Below, in pieces: positions 24,301 through 35,376 of a stretch of 64,000 bases of DNA. The stretch comes from Phycomyces nitens (Eukaryota; Mucoromycota; Mucoromycetes; Mucorales; Phycomycetaceae): positions 6,262,001-6,326,000 of the forward strand of contig JAHRBC010000001.1 in the NCBI GenBank assembly GCA_022702545.1, read 5' to 3'. The notes beneath the pieces were generated by a model that was not told where the DNA came from, made no database searches, and saw only the letters and a program-made list of their open reading frames with translations. The translations under genes were made by a program, and so were the position numbers. Numbering within the stretch: position 1 is the first letter of the stretch; each line of letters starts with the position of its first letter.

Positions 24301-24642
24301 CCACTGGAAGACAGGAAGCTCACGAGGGACAACGCGAGATTGGTGGGCTGTCTGTGCGGCAAAGACAGGTTCAGGACGGACCAGGTGGGCGTGAGCGGAG
24401 AGCAAAAGGGTTAGATCGCCCTCCATTGACGTAATGCTCTGGCGGAGGTGAGCTTTGGCCTCATCAGGCTGATCTTGCTCAATGGCATCGGCCAGGGCAA
24501 CAGTACAGGCAGAGAGTCTCTCACGGAGACGCGAGATGGCGGCCAAGGACTTGACGGGCTGGCTGGGAGCAGCGGCTTCAGACATGCTGAGGTCACTCAA
24601 GGCGGCCAAAATAGGAGAGTTGTTTGCTTGCTGGACAGACAT
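21391..24642 (-). CDS. gag-pol: Retro-1 gag-protease-RT-RNase H polyprotein
   Basis: 1083 residues in one frame. The N-terminal third is gag (helical, Ser-rich linker), with a CRWCGEV....HRC knuckle near residue 390. The protease motif is LWALVDTGATISS (about 490). Reverse transcriptase has FTTLDLKSAF and the catalytic AFVDDIVVFS. RNase H follows (VATDAS, YTDHKAL, DALSRL). The start lies about 50 nt inside the 5' LTR. No internal stop, so the enzyme set is probably functional. It ends at TAG 21391-21393, just before the integrase frame. Confidence 0.92.
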   Translation of the reverse strand: MSVQQANNSPILAALSDLSMSEAAAPSQPVKSLAAISRLRERLSACTVALADAIEQDQPDEAKAHLRQSITSMEGDLTLLLSAHAHLVRPEPVFAAQTAHQSRVVPRELPVFQWQGNEWDSTQKTYSSIEECLNKFEDVLLSYSLNLNEDWHRLLPMVLSREQRSWFDDYLRSSPDLPWSFARGAFVKAYGINDVERRVQLTQELMMMKMSPKESVNQYTDRFQRVRREAQINDDLLMSVAYTGSLLPELSRQVSLLQVNMPLEKRDMIDQAASLARSIYSKVITSRPSGSLASSVTSSSATSVSASASPARSPSGPTSASVGRSAGSSRVSSHSHDRFAVKRCTLHGKGNHDSEDCRVLKNVLATKGGNRVEKHATNTNKYVGSSPCRWCGEVWSPRHRCSSVSGSSSSTLGSARGSAPHFAVRSAHAVVEDPLVPLDASSSEDDQSMEMDLEQCSPCKYTSTNVDISQRSTHSYLVPISLEGEQLWALVDTGATISSVNTKICSKFGWAILPRKGKIVLATKDVTTHRLGVTNKINVSYNDKKIAHSFEVMDLAENIDVSIGTDLMPSLGIHLLGLATSWYGSNAPQAPTPIIEKEEPNNSPAGTPAEHNTFMKALLPFIKSNEAIPISSFCTVKESIVRLPTPPGQVVYWRQYPITLQLVPLMAKHIKQWLTDGTIQRAPVNTKWNSPLTFAPKKDEFGNPTGKRPCLDPRAINTLLPDDRFPLPLISELFHKLQGATIFTTLDLKSAFHRFKIHEDDRHKTTFTFEGNQYMFRGCPFGLKPLSSKFQRVVNLIYHDTPYVTAFVDDIVVFSTNMTDHVKHVQTAVQKLTDVNLILNPQKCHFAQTSVSLLGFTVSTRGVDLDARKVHNANIWPQPKSGKDIQRFLGLVNYFREHIPNLSQLSSPLDKLRNADSLQGLWTEEQTQAFSKLKHALTHAPVISHPDTNQPFLVATDASNTGIGAVLYQIINNQYRYIGFMARSLSKSERNYPVTKRELLGIVYALTKFHKFLWGNKFTLYTDHKALTYLHTQEIANPMMINWLDVLCDYNYDIVHRPGIANILPDALSRLFTSEKPLGRIKP

Positions 24643-24693
24643 GACGGAAATTGGGTTTTGTAGTTGGTTTTAAAAAGAGTTCACCGTAAAAAA

Positions 24694-25073
24694 TGTTAAA
24701 TCAGAGGAAAACAAAGCACGGACAAGAGTACGGTGAGACTTTGTTTATTAAGAGAGAAAGAATTTGTGAATAAGATGAAGACTATTGCTATTCGTATTGT
24801 GCGTTTATATAGACATTGAGATGAGTGCTAGTGATGATATGATGATATCATGTAATGTCTGTTCTCTCTACCAACTATTAGATATGACTTGTTATTTTAC
24901 TTAGTACTATTAACCAGTGTGTTAGTACTAGTTGTTAGTGTGTCTTTACGTATGAATAATGTATTTGGAAAGGTACACTCTTTAGTGCACTTCCAGTAGG
25001 TCGGTTATTCAATATGTTTCAATATTGGTAATTTGTGTTAATGTTTCAATCTATGATTATGTTGGATACAACA
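24694..25073 (-). repeat. Retro-1 5' LTR
   Basis: 380 bp, identical by eye to 19517-19896. The likely TATA lies at about 24803-24812 (minus). An 8-base stretch TACGGTGA (24729-24736) is the reverse complement of TCACCGTA (24681-24688) just inside the element, a weak self-priming hint. Confidence 0.95.
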
Positions 25074-26743
25074 CCAGGTCTTGGTATACACAAAGGATAG
25101 ACCGTTGAACAGTTGCCGGCACATGAACTGCTTTCCAAAACGAGTGGCGACATCGCGAGAAGTGTACTGTCGGTTCGTCTGGAAAAGATGTTCACGGATG
25201 AACTTGTTGAACTGTTCAGAACTCTCGGTCTCGTACTGAAGGGGGCATCCGAATCTTTGTATATCGTCGACCAAATGGTGGAGCATGTGTATCTTGGGGC
25301 GCAAAGAGAACATGGGGGGCTTTCCAGAACTTCCAATCAAGTGTTGATCTAACATAAAAAGAGATCTCGTGAAATTTGATAATGCAACTTGTAAAGAATG
25401 GATATACACATCAGAGCCACATTCAATACCACGAAGGTATATCAAAGAGGTCAACTGTCCCAAGTAGGTAAAGCATTGCATAAAGACATCAAAACGTTCA
25501 ACTTGTTCAGAGAATACAGTACCAAGAACCGTAGGTAAAACCTGTATGAGCTGCTTATAATCTCAGCCAACGAATGAACCACTGTGGCGAAGATTATTCC
25601 TGAAAGTTCTTGAGTACGCAGAGCTGTTTCTGCTAGACATAATCGCTCTACCAAGACAATCTCTTTCTGAAGGTTTAAGAACTTCCTTCAACAGATAGTC
25701 TACCAGATATTTAATGCAACCAAGTGGGACAGTATGGAGCACCTCTACTGGACAATCTTGGGCTGGGTCAAATGCACCTAAACGAAGAAACTTTTCACTA
25801 CCATTGACAATAAAGCTATATGTATCAGACATAACCTTGTACTTTTGAATATTGGTTCCTTTCAATTGAACAGCATCACGGAAATGTGCCAAGTGCTTCT
25901 TGGGATACTCATGAGATATGTACGTATCAGATGAGTTTGGCATTGATCGGACAAGACCAGAAAGCATAGAATGTTTTGGGCAGAAACATTTACGGCATGG
26001 ATATCTGGAGTTGGTACCCTTGTGCATAGCCAACTGCGAGTGTCTAGGATTGTCCGCCATCAAAAAGAGAAGAGGGGCAACAAGAAGAACGTATTCATTA
26101 TGATCATATGAATATACTTCGATACCACGTTCCAACTGAGCAAGATTGTCAACAATTGGGCCTAGCATATCGACAGCTTGCAGATTTTTATCCGATGTGC
26201 AGACAAACAAAGTATTCTCTCGACGACTTCTTTTTTCCAAAGACATGGCGCCAAGGTACATTAAGTAGCTGTCAAAAACATTGTATTGCTTTGACTTGTT
26301 TCCAGAAGTATCGTCAGACCAGAGGATGATAGGAGCAACCACAACCTTCATATATCGTGCACCATTATGAGAAGAGCTGGGATAGGCACGTTTGAATCCA
26401 TTAGAGGGACAAGCTCCAGACCAAAGACAAGCGATATGGGGATCAAGGCCATTGTGAACCAGAGACAACCTTCCGTTACTGTCATAGACTACTGTACAGC
26501 CCACTGGAAAAACTCCCAAATTTAGCATTGTATCAATGTGGCAAAAGGGTAGTGGAAATATAGAGCTTTTTTTCATCTCAGATATTTTTTTTACTTCAAA
26601 TAAAAAGTGTAATTCTAATCCATCCTATTGGTTCGGGCAAAAGATTAAAAAACAATAGCTTTTTTTTCATCTATAAAATGACAGCAAATTAAAATATGTA
26701 GCACTTGTTTCCTTTTTTATCTCACAATCGAATCATATAAACA

Positions 26744-29700
26744 ATGTCTTCTATTTCCGCTCTTAACAACACTGCCTGTTACTGCAACAAATGCAACAAC
26801 AACCAGCAAGGATTCTCTATTGTATCCAAGCGCACTTCCCAGCGTCATGCCAAAAGAGCAAGATTTGAAGAAGTCTTGGATTTTGAAAACAGTATGTTAT
26901 TTTCAATATTAATTTTATCTTTGCTGCGCAATAATAACCATTAGCCTTTAATTGAACTCAGGCACACAAAGTGCCGTGATGGACGTTGATGTTGAGGGTA
27001 AAAAATATTTATTTGAAAACCAGTACAGGGCAATAAACTAATGTATTCTATATTTGTAGCAATCCCGACCTCTCAATCCGAATCCATGGAAACGGATGGT
27101 CAGGTCGGCCTACCATTTTTGGATTCCGTCCCGATGTCTGACGATGATTCAGTTGACAATGAGGCCAATGGCGATGGCGCCGAAATCACCGATGACTCTG
27201 ACAATGACAGCGATGATGAAGCCGATGATGAAGAGATTGAGGTCGAGGAGTTTGACAGTGAAGGTCAGTATAGAATAGCTACAATACAAAAGCAAGCAAA
27301 AATTGAGTGTTAATAATTTTCCTTTTTAAATAATAGACCCTTTTGCTACTCCTGGTATGCCCGAAAACCCAGTGCACAGGGCAATTGCCATTTTCGTTGT
27401 TCTGTTTGCATCCCGTTATGTGGTCGATAAGGGTGCTGTTGTCTTGATTGAGTTCATCAACAAACTCTTGACGATTTACGGACAGGACTTCCAATTGCCT
27501 TCAAGCCTTTCTGGTCTCCAAAGCATGACGGGTTTCACTGCCTTGACCAAGGGTGTAAAGAGATTCGTTGTGTGCCAGGATTGCCACACGGTTTATGAGG
27601 AAGCTGGGTCTGCTCCCCTTCAGTGCAGTTCCGCCAAGCTCGGTTCCGTTTCTCCATGTGGTTGCCAATTGATGAAGCAATCATCATCTGGTGCTTTAGT
27701 CCCAAAACGTCAATACAACTACCAGTCCGTCAAGCAGGCGTTGAGAGTCCTTTTCCTCCGCCCGGATTTCGAAAGCAAGATCAGACAATGGAACCAGGAG
27801 TTGAAGATCGTTGATACAATGTGCGACGTTTATGATGGTGCGATGTGGAAGGGGTTGAAGGACAAGAACGGCGTTCCCTTTGTTGAAGACTCGCGCTCAC
27901 TCATGTTGACTCTCAACATTGATTGGTTTCAGCCATTCGATGGTATCAGCCATTCCTCTGGAGCAATTTACCTCGCAATCAACAATTTGCCTCGAGAGGA
28001 TAGGTTCAAGGCAGAGAACGTGATTCTTGTTGGTCTGATGCCTGGGCCAAAAGAACCAAGATCAGAGGAGATTAACAACTACCTCAAGCCCTTGGTCGAC
28101 GAGTTGGAGCAGCTGTATGTTGGAATGGCCATTCCAAGTTATGAAAACCCAAGTGGAGTAACTGTCCGTGCTGCACTCTTCATGGTTGCATGTGATATCC
28201 CTGCCGCCAGGAAAACCAGTGGATTCACGTCTCATAACAGTACCCATGCATGCTACAAATGCAGTCGTAGTTTCTCTCGCTTGGAAGGGACAAACAATGT
28301 CGATTTTCGTGGTTTTGATTTCTGTGCGTGGAGACTTGCAAATGGTGCTCAAAACCGGGTGCATGCTGAGGAGTGGAAGAGTGCAAGTACGCCCTCAGAA
28401 AGGCATCAGCTGGAGGTCGAAAATGGTGTTCGATGGTCGCAGTTGCATCGCCTTGGATACTTTGATCTAGTACGTGGAACGATCATTGATCCCATGCACA
28501 ACCTATTCCTGGGAACGGCGAAGAGGATGGTCGAGACGTGGACTGCCAGTGGTCTGATCACAGACAACAATCTTCGTGAGATGCAGAGGGTGGCAGAGAC
28601 CATGGTGTTGCCTGCGGATTACGCAGTGTTGAAGACGAAGATTGGGAAGGGATTTCCCCATATGAAGGCCGACGAGTGGAAATCCTGGGTGCTTGTTTAC
28701 TCCCCTACTCTGTTGAAGACCGTTCTCCCTGCTGCCAAGTTCAAGAATTGGATTAGCTTTGTCGACGCCTGCCGCCTCTTGATAAAGCCAGCCATCACTT
28801 TTGACGAACTTGATGAAGCCCATAGTCACCTGGAGAAATTTGGTCAAGCCTGCGAACAACAATACCCACACACTGTCCTCACCTGCAATATGCACCTACA
28901 CCTCCATCTTCGCGAGACCATTCGTGATTTTGGACCAGTGTACGGCTATTGGCTCTTTGGGTTTGAGAGATACAATGGGTTGTTGAAGAACATCGAGACA
29001 AACAGAAGAGACGGGTTCGAGTCAACATTTATGAAAACATTTGTCCAGAATTCGTACAAGGAGGACTATACGAATGCCATCCTCAAGTCATCAGTATCTG
29101 CTCCTTTCCTTCCTCTCTTAGCCAAACTTTCTTCGTCCTTTGCCACCTTGTCTCCACCTGCACCTGCACCTGCACCAACACGACGCCCATTCCGAATTCA
29201 AAATTTTGTGGATGCATCCCAAGATTCCGAATTCCCGATCAAGGGTAATGAGCCTCTTCCACCCTCTGCGTTTCCTCTCCAAGCTAGGCCAGCAACAGCA
29301 ATGAGTGATGGCGACTATCCTCATTTGTTGGAGTATTATAAGGATACTTATGACATTTCTGAGCTGGAGAGCTATCAATACGCCACTTCTTCTTTGCTGT
29401 TTGTCGACAATCAGATAACAAAGATAAAGTCAATCAATCTTCTTGGGCAGATCTATCATGGTCACAATGGCTCTGGCAAGGGTGGATCATATATTCAAGC
29501 TTTGTTTGGCACTAGTACGGGTGAGAACCAGACTGCATATACTGGACAAATACAGTATATGTTTGTCCACAACTTTACGCCGCCTCTCTCTGCCTCTGTT
29601 CGTCCAAATCGCCAATCATATCAAAGTCAGCATGTTTTCGCCTTTGTGAGATGGTATGGTGTGTCCTATGATCGTTCGCGTGAGGATGAAGGTGTTGATA

Positions 29701-29849
29701 TATGTTTGCCCGGCTTTTCTCCCCCCAGTCATGAGTGCATCTTGCCAGTGCATCGCCTTCTTTTAGAAGTTGCGACTGCCACGCACACAAGCCGAAATGG
29801 CGTGAAGAGGATGCTGGTCATCCCTTTGCCCAAAAAGCTTTGCATATAA
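26744..29849 (+). CDS. Element C Tnp2-like transposase (966 aa), intact
   Basis: Exons 26744-26891 (148 nt), 26962-26997, 27060-27263 and 27337-29849 join to 2901 nt without a stop. Exon 1 has the CYCNKC...QRHAKRAR motif (likely zinc/DNA binding). Exon 3 is an acidic tract. Exon 4 starts with the family pre-domain (MPENPVHRAIAIFVV...CPC-type cysteines around CQDC and CGC), then the Tnp2 core: NIDWFQPFDGI, INNLPREDR, LMPGPKEPRSEEI, DIPAARKTSGF with CYKC, IDPMHNLFLGTAKRMVETW, MHLHLHL and GPVYGYWLFGFERYNG. A PAPAPAP linker lies near residue 710. ATG 26744 lies 242 bp inside the terminus, as in A and B (244 bp). It would recognise the ends and mobilise all family members. Confidence 0.92.
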
Positions 29850-29975
29850 TAAATAAATAAATATCTTTTCTCTTTCATAAAAAAAAACAAACAGAAATAG
29901 CATTGCCTTTATAAATGTTGTCAAAACGTAATGCGTGTCAAAAAAAATAGATGGATAGATAAAAAAAATATTTTA

Positions 29976-31167
29976 TTAAAGCCCATGTCTAAGAGCCCAC
30001 TGAGGAAGACTGGGATTAAAATTAGTCGGGACTGCCACGTCCACAGTTCTGGCATAAACCCTTGACAACATTTGATGAGCATTTGCTCCAAGTTGGAGAT
30101 CAACGAATCTGTCAACGACTTGGATGAATCGGTTAAACTATCAATTGCGCATCAGTAATCTACAGTCATTCAATATACTATTTATAATCAGCTCAACAAC
30201 TCACTTCATTGCTTCTCCAACTTGGGCGAATTGTGCGAACCACACGTCTTCTTCCTGCTTCAGAGACTTCGTCATCTGATTCTCCCTCGGACATTGCTCC
30301 CTTTTGGAGTGCACCTATGCAGTTCCAACCCATCTCCTGGTTGATCTCAGCCCTGTTATTGTCATATGCTGCCAAACGACGAGCATAGTTCTACAAATAT
30401 TATTATTAATATGTGTTTAATAGATTTTTAATATATTGCAAACAACTTACTTCGTTTGCACGACCAGATCTTCGTGAACGTCTGTTCAACGCAGCCCTCA
30501 CAGCAGGAGACTCTCTCACTTTTCGGCATCTACTAATGAAATTCTTGTGGAGCCTCTCACGAAGATCCTTTTGCCTCATTCCGTCGCCAGCAAACTTGCG
30601 CCCCAGGTAGACGAGCATTCGATCAACCAACTCCTTGTTGGGAGTCACGTTGAAGTGAACATCGGTGTTCCACCTGGGCTTATCGTTGTTGGCCTCTACT
30701 TCTGCTGGGACAGTTGACCGAAACTTTGGATTCCACATGAATTTGCGGATCGCAGCCTAATAATATATAAAAGTTAACAAACTGATAGTATAGTCTTTGC
30801 TCTTTAGTATAATACTTACATAAACCTCTGTGGAAACTCTCTTGCTGGGGTTTGACAAAGCAATGGGATCCGTCACAACAACATTGCTAGTTGCACTGGT
30901 GGAGGCAACAGGAGCAGCAGGAGCAGCAGGAGCAGCAGGAGCAGCAGGAGCAGCCTCAACGAAATTATCAATGGCAGTGATAGTCTCACGGTTTCCTACA
31001 ATAATGACACCAAGTCTGGAATCCATCGTTACAAGTCTGGCGTTTGATGTCACCATCTCGCCTTCCATAATGGTCATCTTGTTCTCCATGGCAACAAGCT
31101 TTTCCAATATCAGATCCATGTCAGCAGTAGCAGGACGAGGAGCAATTGTTCTTCTTTGGTTAACCAT
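29976..31167 (-). CDS. Element C accessory protein (333 aa, four exons)
   Basis: Exons 31167-30820, 30756-30451 (306 nt), 30390-30205 (186 nt) and 30137-29976, all phase 0, 1002 nt. Exon 1 begins MVNQRRTIAPRP, has a coiled-coil-like middle (LVAMENKMTIMEGEM) and an AAPAAP repeat from a GCAGGA-type microsatellite at 30908-30952. Exon 2 has WNPKFRS, NNDKPRWN, TPNKELVD and DLRERL. Exon 3 has MSEGESDDE and RPSWRSNE. Exon 4 has FNRFIQVVD and DLQLGANAHQML. No known domain recognised. It converges on the transposase with stops about 126 bp apart. Confidence 0.82.
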
Positions 31168-31399
31168 TTTCTAGAATATGGTAAAGTATATTTCGATTAT
31201 AATTATTAGTTTTTGTTCAATTGAAATAAAAATAAATATAATATACGTACAAAAACTGTTTGAGTGGGTGGGTGAGTAAGTGTGTGTGTGTGTGGGTTGT
31301 TGTAAAAGTAAGAGAGGTTGAATACTATCAAAAAGGCCGTTATATATAGGCATTTTGAATGACTATAAAGATGTTCCTCTATTGTCTTGAAGCACTGAG

Positions 31400-32340
31400 A
31401 TGCAAATCGGCCTTGATATTGTTTTTGGGCTCAATCCATCACACCTTCCGCAGCATGTTTCAAAGGTGAAAAAATTTTCAGATTCTCTCCTTTTTCTTTG
31501 GTTCCCTTTATTTTTCCTTTTGCTTGCTTTTTTGATATCGGCGCCTTTCTCTGGTAAGACATTTTTTATACCTCTTTATACACACAAATTAACCTCTTTT
31601 TCATAGATGTGCGCTCCCATTGCAACTCATCCTTTCCACAATGGCCATCTAGACAAATACTCACTGGCCGCATTCACTGGTACCATCATCTTGATAAAAA
31701 TTATTTTCACTTCTCTCTCAGATTAGCCAAACAACTTATATAAGGATGCCATCGGCACCAGGTAAAAAATTTCTTTCAATCATACTTGTTCCCTCTCTGA
31801 CTCTATTCCATTGTAGACTGCCCTGTCTATTCACGCCATCGGCCTCCTCCATCATTCGCGATTGTAATCATAAAGGTAATATTCTTTATAAATCTCTTTT
31901 TGCTTATTCAAAATATTATTCAGACTATTTATTAATAATTATTATTATGTGTTTTATAGGCTCCTTTGGTCTTTCTTTGCACACCATGCCCCCTACTTTG
32001 ATAACCCATTTGGCTCCTGGTATGTAAATTAAATATATCATCACTCTGTTCACCCATATTAATTTTTATTCCCTTTTTTATAGTAAAACCCGCCACACAG
32101 CCCATCCAGCCTTACAATTCAAGTCCCCTTTGCCCACTCTTGCCCATCTCTTGCAATGTAAGTATCTTTTGTCACACAAAAATTTCCTCTTTGTATCCCA
32201 TATCAATAACACTTCTTTATCTTTTACAGAACACTCCCACAGCCCAAAAAATCGTTGGATATTCATATTTTTGCAGGTATTTTTTATGTAGAAAAATATT
32301 CCATCCAAATAGCAGCAAGCAACCGGGTAGAAACGGCTAG
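31400..32340 (+). other. Element C micro-exon array, possible small gene
   Basis: Blocks 31400-31465, 31607-31679, 31722-31761, 31817-31875, 31960-32019, 32084-32157 and 32230-32340, each preceded by AG and followed by GT. The first two blocks join as an open frame from ATG 31400 (MQIGLDIVFG...). The last four join as one open frame ending at the stop at 32340 (PSASSIIRD...NSSPLCPLLP...). The 31679/31722 junction as drawn meets TAG, so either that border is wrong or the unit is not translated. Blocks match A and B in order and in the 59/74-nt lengths, but C has one copy of the duplicated pair. Function unknown. Confidence 0.5.
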
Positions 32341-32861
32341 GCATAGGAATAGGCGTAATAGTAGACCCTGAACCTAGAAACATTCTATTCTTTCTAATAA
32401 AAATAAAAACGTAAAACATTACCAATCAATTATAAACGGGAAATCAAATAATGGGTGATATATTACTGGTGAAGAAGGATAAAGAAGCTTTCAATCCATT
32501 CATTTAATTGGCTTTCATGAAGAGTATGCTCAATATTTTCGATAAATACACGACCATGTATTTTCATGAATATATGATTCTCCCAATATTTCCAGGTCCA
32601 TAAATACGGCACCAAAATAGAACCGTACTTTTAAATATTTCTTTTTGTTTTTCCAGATCAGATCAGTACACCGAAAGTGCTAACAGCCCTCACCTGCGGC
32701 ACATTATTTCAAAAATCCACTACTAGATAGCACGTCAACGAGATAGCTGACAAGGTAGCTTGTCTCATAGTCGGAAAAAAAACCACCCTATGTTAAAACA
32801 TCGCTTTATAGTACAGCATTGCCACTTTTACGTTATTGGAATTTCTTTATTTTTTGCAGTG
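32341..32861. other. Element C right subterminal region
   Basis: 520 bp, AT-rich, non-coding, ending at the terminus. Its first part resembles the matching region of A and B (GATATATTACTGGT at 32455 and GAGTATATCACTGGTCG at 17773). I see no gene. Confidence 0.5.
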
Positions 32862-34274
32862 GCCATTTCCTCCGAACGACTGATCCTTTGGAATCGGGCA
32901 AACAAGTTTATTCAATGGTACCAAGTACCTCTCCGGAAGGATCGCAAAGTTGGTAGTCAATCCAGTCATTATGCCAAGTTTGATATTGTCAAGAGAGCTG
33001 CTTAGGAAACGGAACGATTCAACAAAAGCCATCTTTGAATTGTCTCCAGAAACAGTTTGGCCTTCTTTGGTGAGGAACTTGCTCAATAGCCAGCAGTAGT
33101 CATGTCTGTCTTTTGCAATATCACCAATCCAATAGTCCTGGCCGTTAACTGTCATCATGGGTGTTTGAAGACTTTCATGATGTTTCCATTTATCACCCTG
33201 ATTCAAGTTCATGATCTGGCCAGTCGTGAAATCAGGGAGGGTAGATATTTGGTCAATCATACCCGGTGTGGCAGCAATGTTCTTCAAGTACTCAGAGGGC
33301 TTGTTCATGAAGAATGCATGCTCTTCTCCATCCTTGTTTGTTCCTTTGCATTCGACAGGACTGAGAACTGGGACCTTTGACTTGATGCGACTTTGGAAAT
33401 TGAGGATTCTGTCAGGGGCTGGTAAGACTAATGTCTCCGTAGATTCCTCTTGCAACTTCAAGGTGAGCTTCAGCAGATAATGGATCTTCTTCACCATGCA
33501 TTCCGAGCAAAGATCTTTGTCACCATAAAAGAATCCGTGGAGCAATCCTTCAACACTGGACTTGAATGGATTTGTCATATCCACAATGTGATCCACTTGT
33601 TCCGTTCGGCTCGTTGCATAATTCAATCGACCAATATCCTCTTCAGTAGTGTCTGAAACGGCATCATACGATTGATCCTCAAAGCTTCTCGACAAAGGCA
33701 GAATCGTATTGAGAAGGAGTGCTTCATCAATTTGGGGCAGTACAGAGTCTGTTTCATCGTTGTCATCTTCATCCGAGTTATAGACATCGGCGTCTGACAT
33801 ATCATTGTATTCATCATCATTCTGATCATTGTCTTGGCTATCTTCATCACCAGAATCATTTTCGTTGTCAATATTAGGATCACAATGCTGAAAAGCAAAT
33901 TCACCAAGGTCAATAGACATAGAACGAGAGGGGTCTACTGATTCATCAAGATCAGATCCAGTCATCGAGATGGGACTATTAAAGGTCCTAATATTAATAC
34001 ATAATACTTATGGTTTTATCAAATAAACTTACTTCTCCTGCTTCCAAGAAAACAACTTCTTGAAATACTCAGAGTCCACCTTTTCTGGATGCTTCAACCT
34101 CACATGCTGGCGAAATGAGTTAAAAACACGGACTTTTCCATCCTTGCACCATGGACACGTTTGCGATTGTCTGATCTTGTTAACCCTGAGGTTAAGGATG
34201 CTTGAAGAACCAGTATTGTTTTTGTTGTTATTGTTATTGTTGTTTTTGTTGATGTTATTGTAATTGTTGTTCAT

Positions 34275-35077
34275 AATTATAGTGTATGAAAGGACTTTAA
34301 CAATTTGTTAGAAACAAAGGTGGGCTAATTTATAGAATTAAGGAACCTTTTGACGTAAGTTAATGCTAGTCACAATTGTCATTACGTAGGAATTTCCAAG
34401 CAATTCTTATTTTTGTCTTATGTTTTTCACGTTCTAAACAAAAGAAAAAATAAGATGACTCTATTACATCAGCTTATTAATGCTAATCATTTACTTGTAT
34501 GTCATTACCACGTAACCTTCATAGTAAGAAAAGCTTAGCTTCATACTTTCACACGAAAAACACTAGGTATGATAAAACACGCGTTACATTTACCTTTATT
34601 AACTTTTTTATCATTAGTCAATAGGTATTGTTATATGTATAGACTTACCGAGAAATACAAGCCTTATACTTGGTATGTACGTATGCTATTATCTTATTTC
34701 CACATTATATGTATACATCATTTACTTATCATTGCTACATTTATAGGCCCTTCATCTTGTCTTTCCATTGTAAAAAAAAGGTATTTATATTATTATCCTA
34801 AGGATATACATGCTCAGCATAACTAACTCATCTACTGTACTGTAGGTAAGTCTCTTAGACATCATTATGGCATTACTATGAAGCATTTAGTAGTGTAGCT
34901 ATTGCAGCCTGTGTAGTAGGCTATGCAGTAGGCTGTGTAGTAGGCTATACAGTAGGCTATACAGTAGGCTATACAGTATGTAAATAGTATGTAAATAGTA
35001 CGTAAATAGTAGGCTGTATTATTAGGAACTAAAATTTATTTCAATAAAAAAATATATTTTTAAACCAATAATATTAT
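34275..35077. other. Element Y upstream region
   Basis: About 800 bp between the Plavaka start codon (34274, minus) and the Retro-2 insertion. AT-rich, with a minisatellite at 34905-35018. It must contain the Plavaka promoter if one exists; no clear TATA is seen. Y continues at 40359-40525 beyond Retro-2. Confidence 0.5.
34905..35018. repeat. Minisatellite in element Y
   Basis: About five imperfect 13-base units of the type TAGGCTATACAG, then three units of the type TATGTAAATAG. The tandem array lies upstream of the Plavaka gene. Confidence 0.85.
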
Positions 35078-35376
35078 TGTAAGGAACCAAGCTCATTGGT
35101 TACTGAGTCGAACCAATTCCAATCGTTAAAACACAATACCAATCAGAACGCATTCCGCTGTGTAGCTAGACGAACCATTAGGAACTCAGTTTCCTCTTCT
35201 TATTATACCTTAGTACAACCTATACTATAATTATATCTCTTAGACACCTAGTTAGAAAAACATATAAATACCCATTGCGCTTGATCCCTAGAAGATCAAG
35301 CGAACAACACATTAAATAAAGGAACTTCTTCTTCTCTTCTCTTGTCTGTTCTTCCTGCCTAGTCCCGTTCCTGACA
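35078..35376 (+). repeat. Retro-2 5' LTR
   Basis: 299 bp, TGTAAGG...CCTGACA. TATA-like CATATAAATA at 35261-35270. Confidence 0.95.

Larger units (their letters stand above)
19517..25073 (-). mobile_element. Retro-1: Ty3/gypsy chromodomain retrotransposon
   Basis: Two 380-bp LTRs that look identical (19517-19896 and 24694-25073), CCAGG target duplication (19512-19516 and 25074-25078), and total length 5557 bp. A polypurine tract GGAGGGGGGTAA abuts the 3' LTR (19897-19908 reversed). It is inserted in the Plavaka gene of Y, same strand. Identical LTRs indicate a recent insertion. No tRNA-type TGG primer site follows the 5' LTR. Confidence 0.95.
26502..32861 (+). mobile_element. Element C: apparently intact CACTG-ended transposon
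   Basis: The ends are CACTGGAAAAACTCC (26502) and TATTTTTTGCAGTG (to 32861), target GCC at 26499-26501 and 32862-32864. Length is 6360 bp. Excision restores the Plavaka frame of Y exactly. It carries transposase (plus), accessory gene (minus) and micro-exon array (plus), with no stop or frameshift seen in the two protein genes. It is the best candidate for an autonomous copy of the A-D family. Confidence 0.93.
19182..34274 (-). pseudogene. Plavaka-like transposase of element Y, in three pieces
   Basis: Pieces: exon 1 34274-34033, exon 2 33987-32862, then 26498-25074 after element C, then 19511-19182 after Retro-1. They join to 3123 nt (1040 aa) in one frame at both junctions. Exon 1 is Asn-rich, then has a C2H2-like finger (CPWC...H..LKH). 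An acidic tract follows. The transposase core has WSDDTSGNKSKQ, PCRKC, a histidine-rich KIHMLHHLVDDI segment, and EQFNKFIREHLFQTNR. The C-terminal piece has VRGESGSLIQRL. One in-frame TGA at 25563-25565 falls in FVG-stop-DYKQ, where Arg is expected. This would be the sole mobility enzyme of Y, now disabled by C, Retro-1 and the nonsense codon. Confidence 0.88.

Noticed and set aside
24677..24736. Retro-1 as a second self-primed element (8-base complement between LTR and leader)
   Set aside because: The LTR arm lies about 70 nt past the TATA box, not at the expected RNA 5' end, and 8 bases can match by chance; kept only as a hint.
30900..30960. Repetitive GCAGGA tract as a possible small repeat array of interest
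   Set aside because: It is a coding microsatellite (Ala-Ala-Pro) in exon 1 of the element C accessory gene.
31746..32027. A 93-residue plus-strand ORF as an independent gene
   Set aside because: It reads through two introns bounded by GT...AG that are conserved in elements A and B; treated as part of the micro-exon array.
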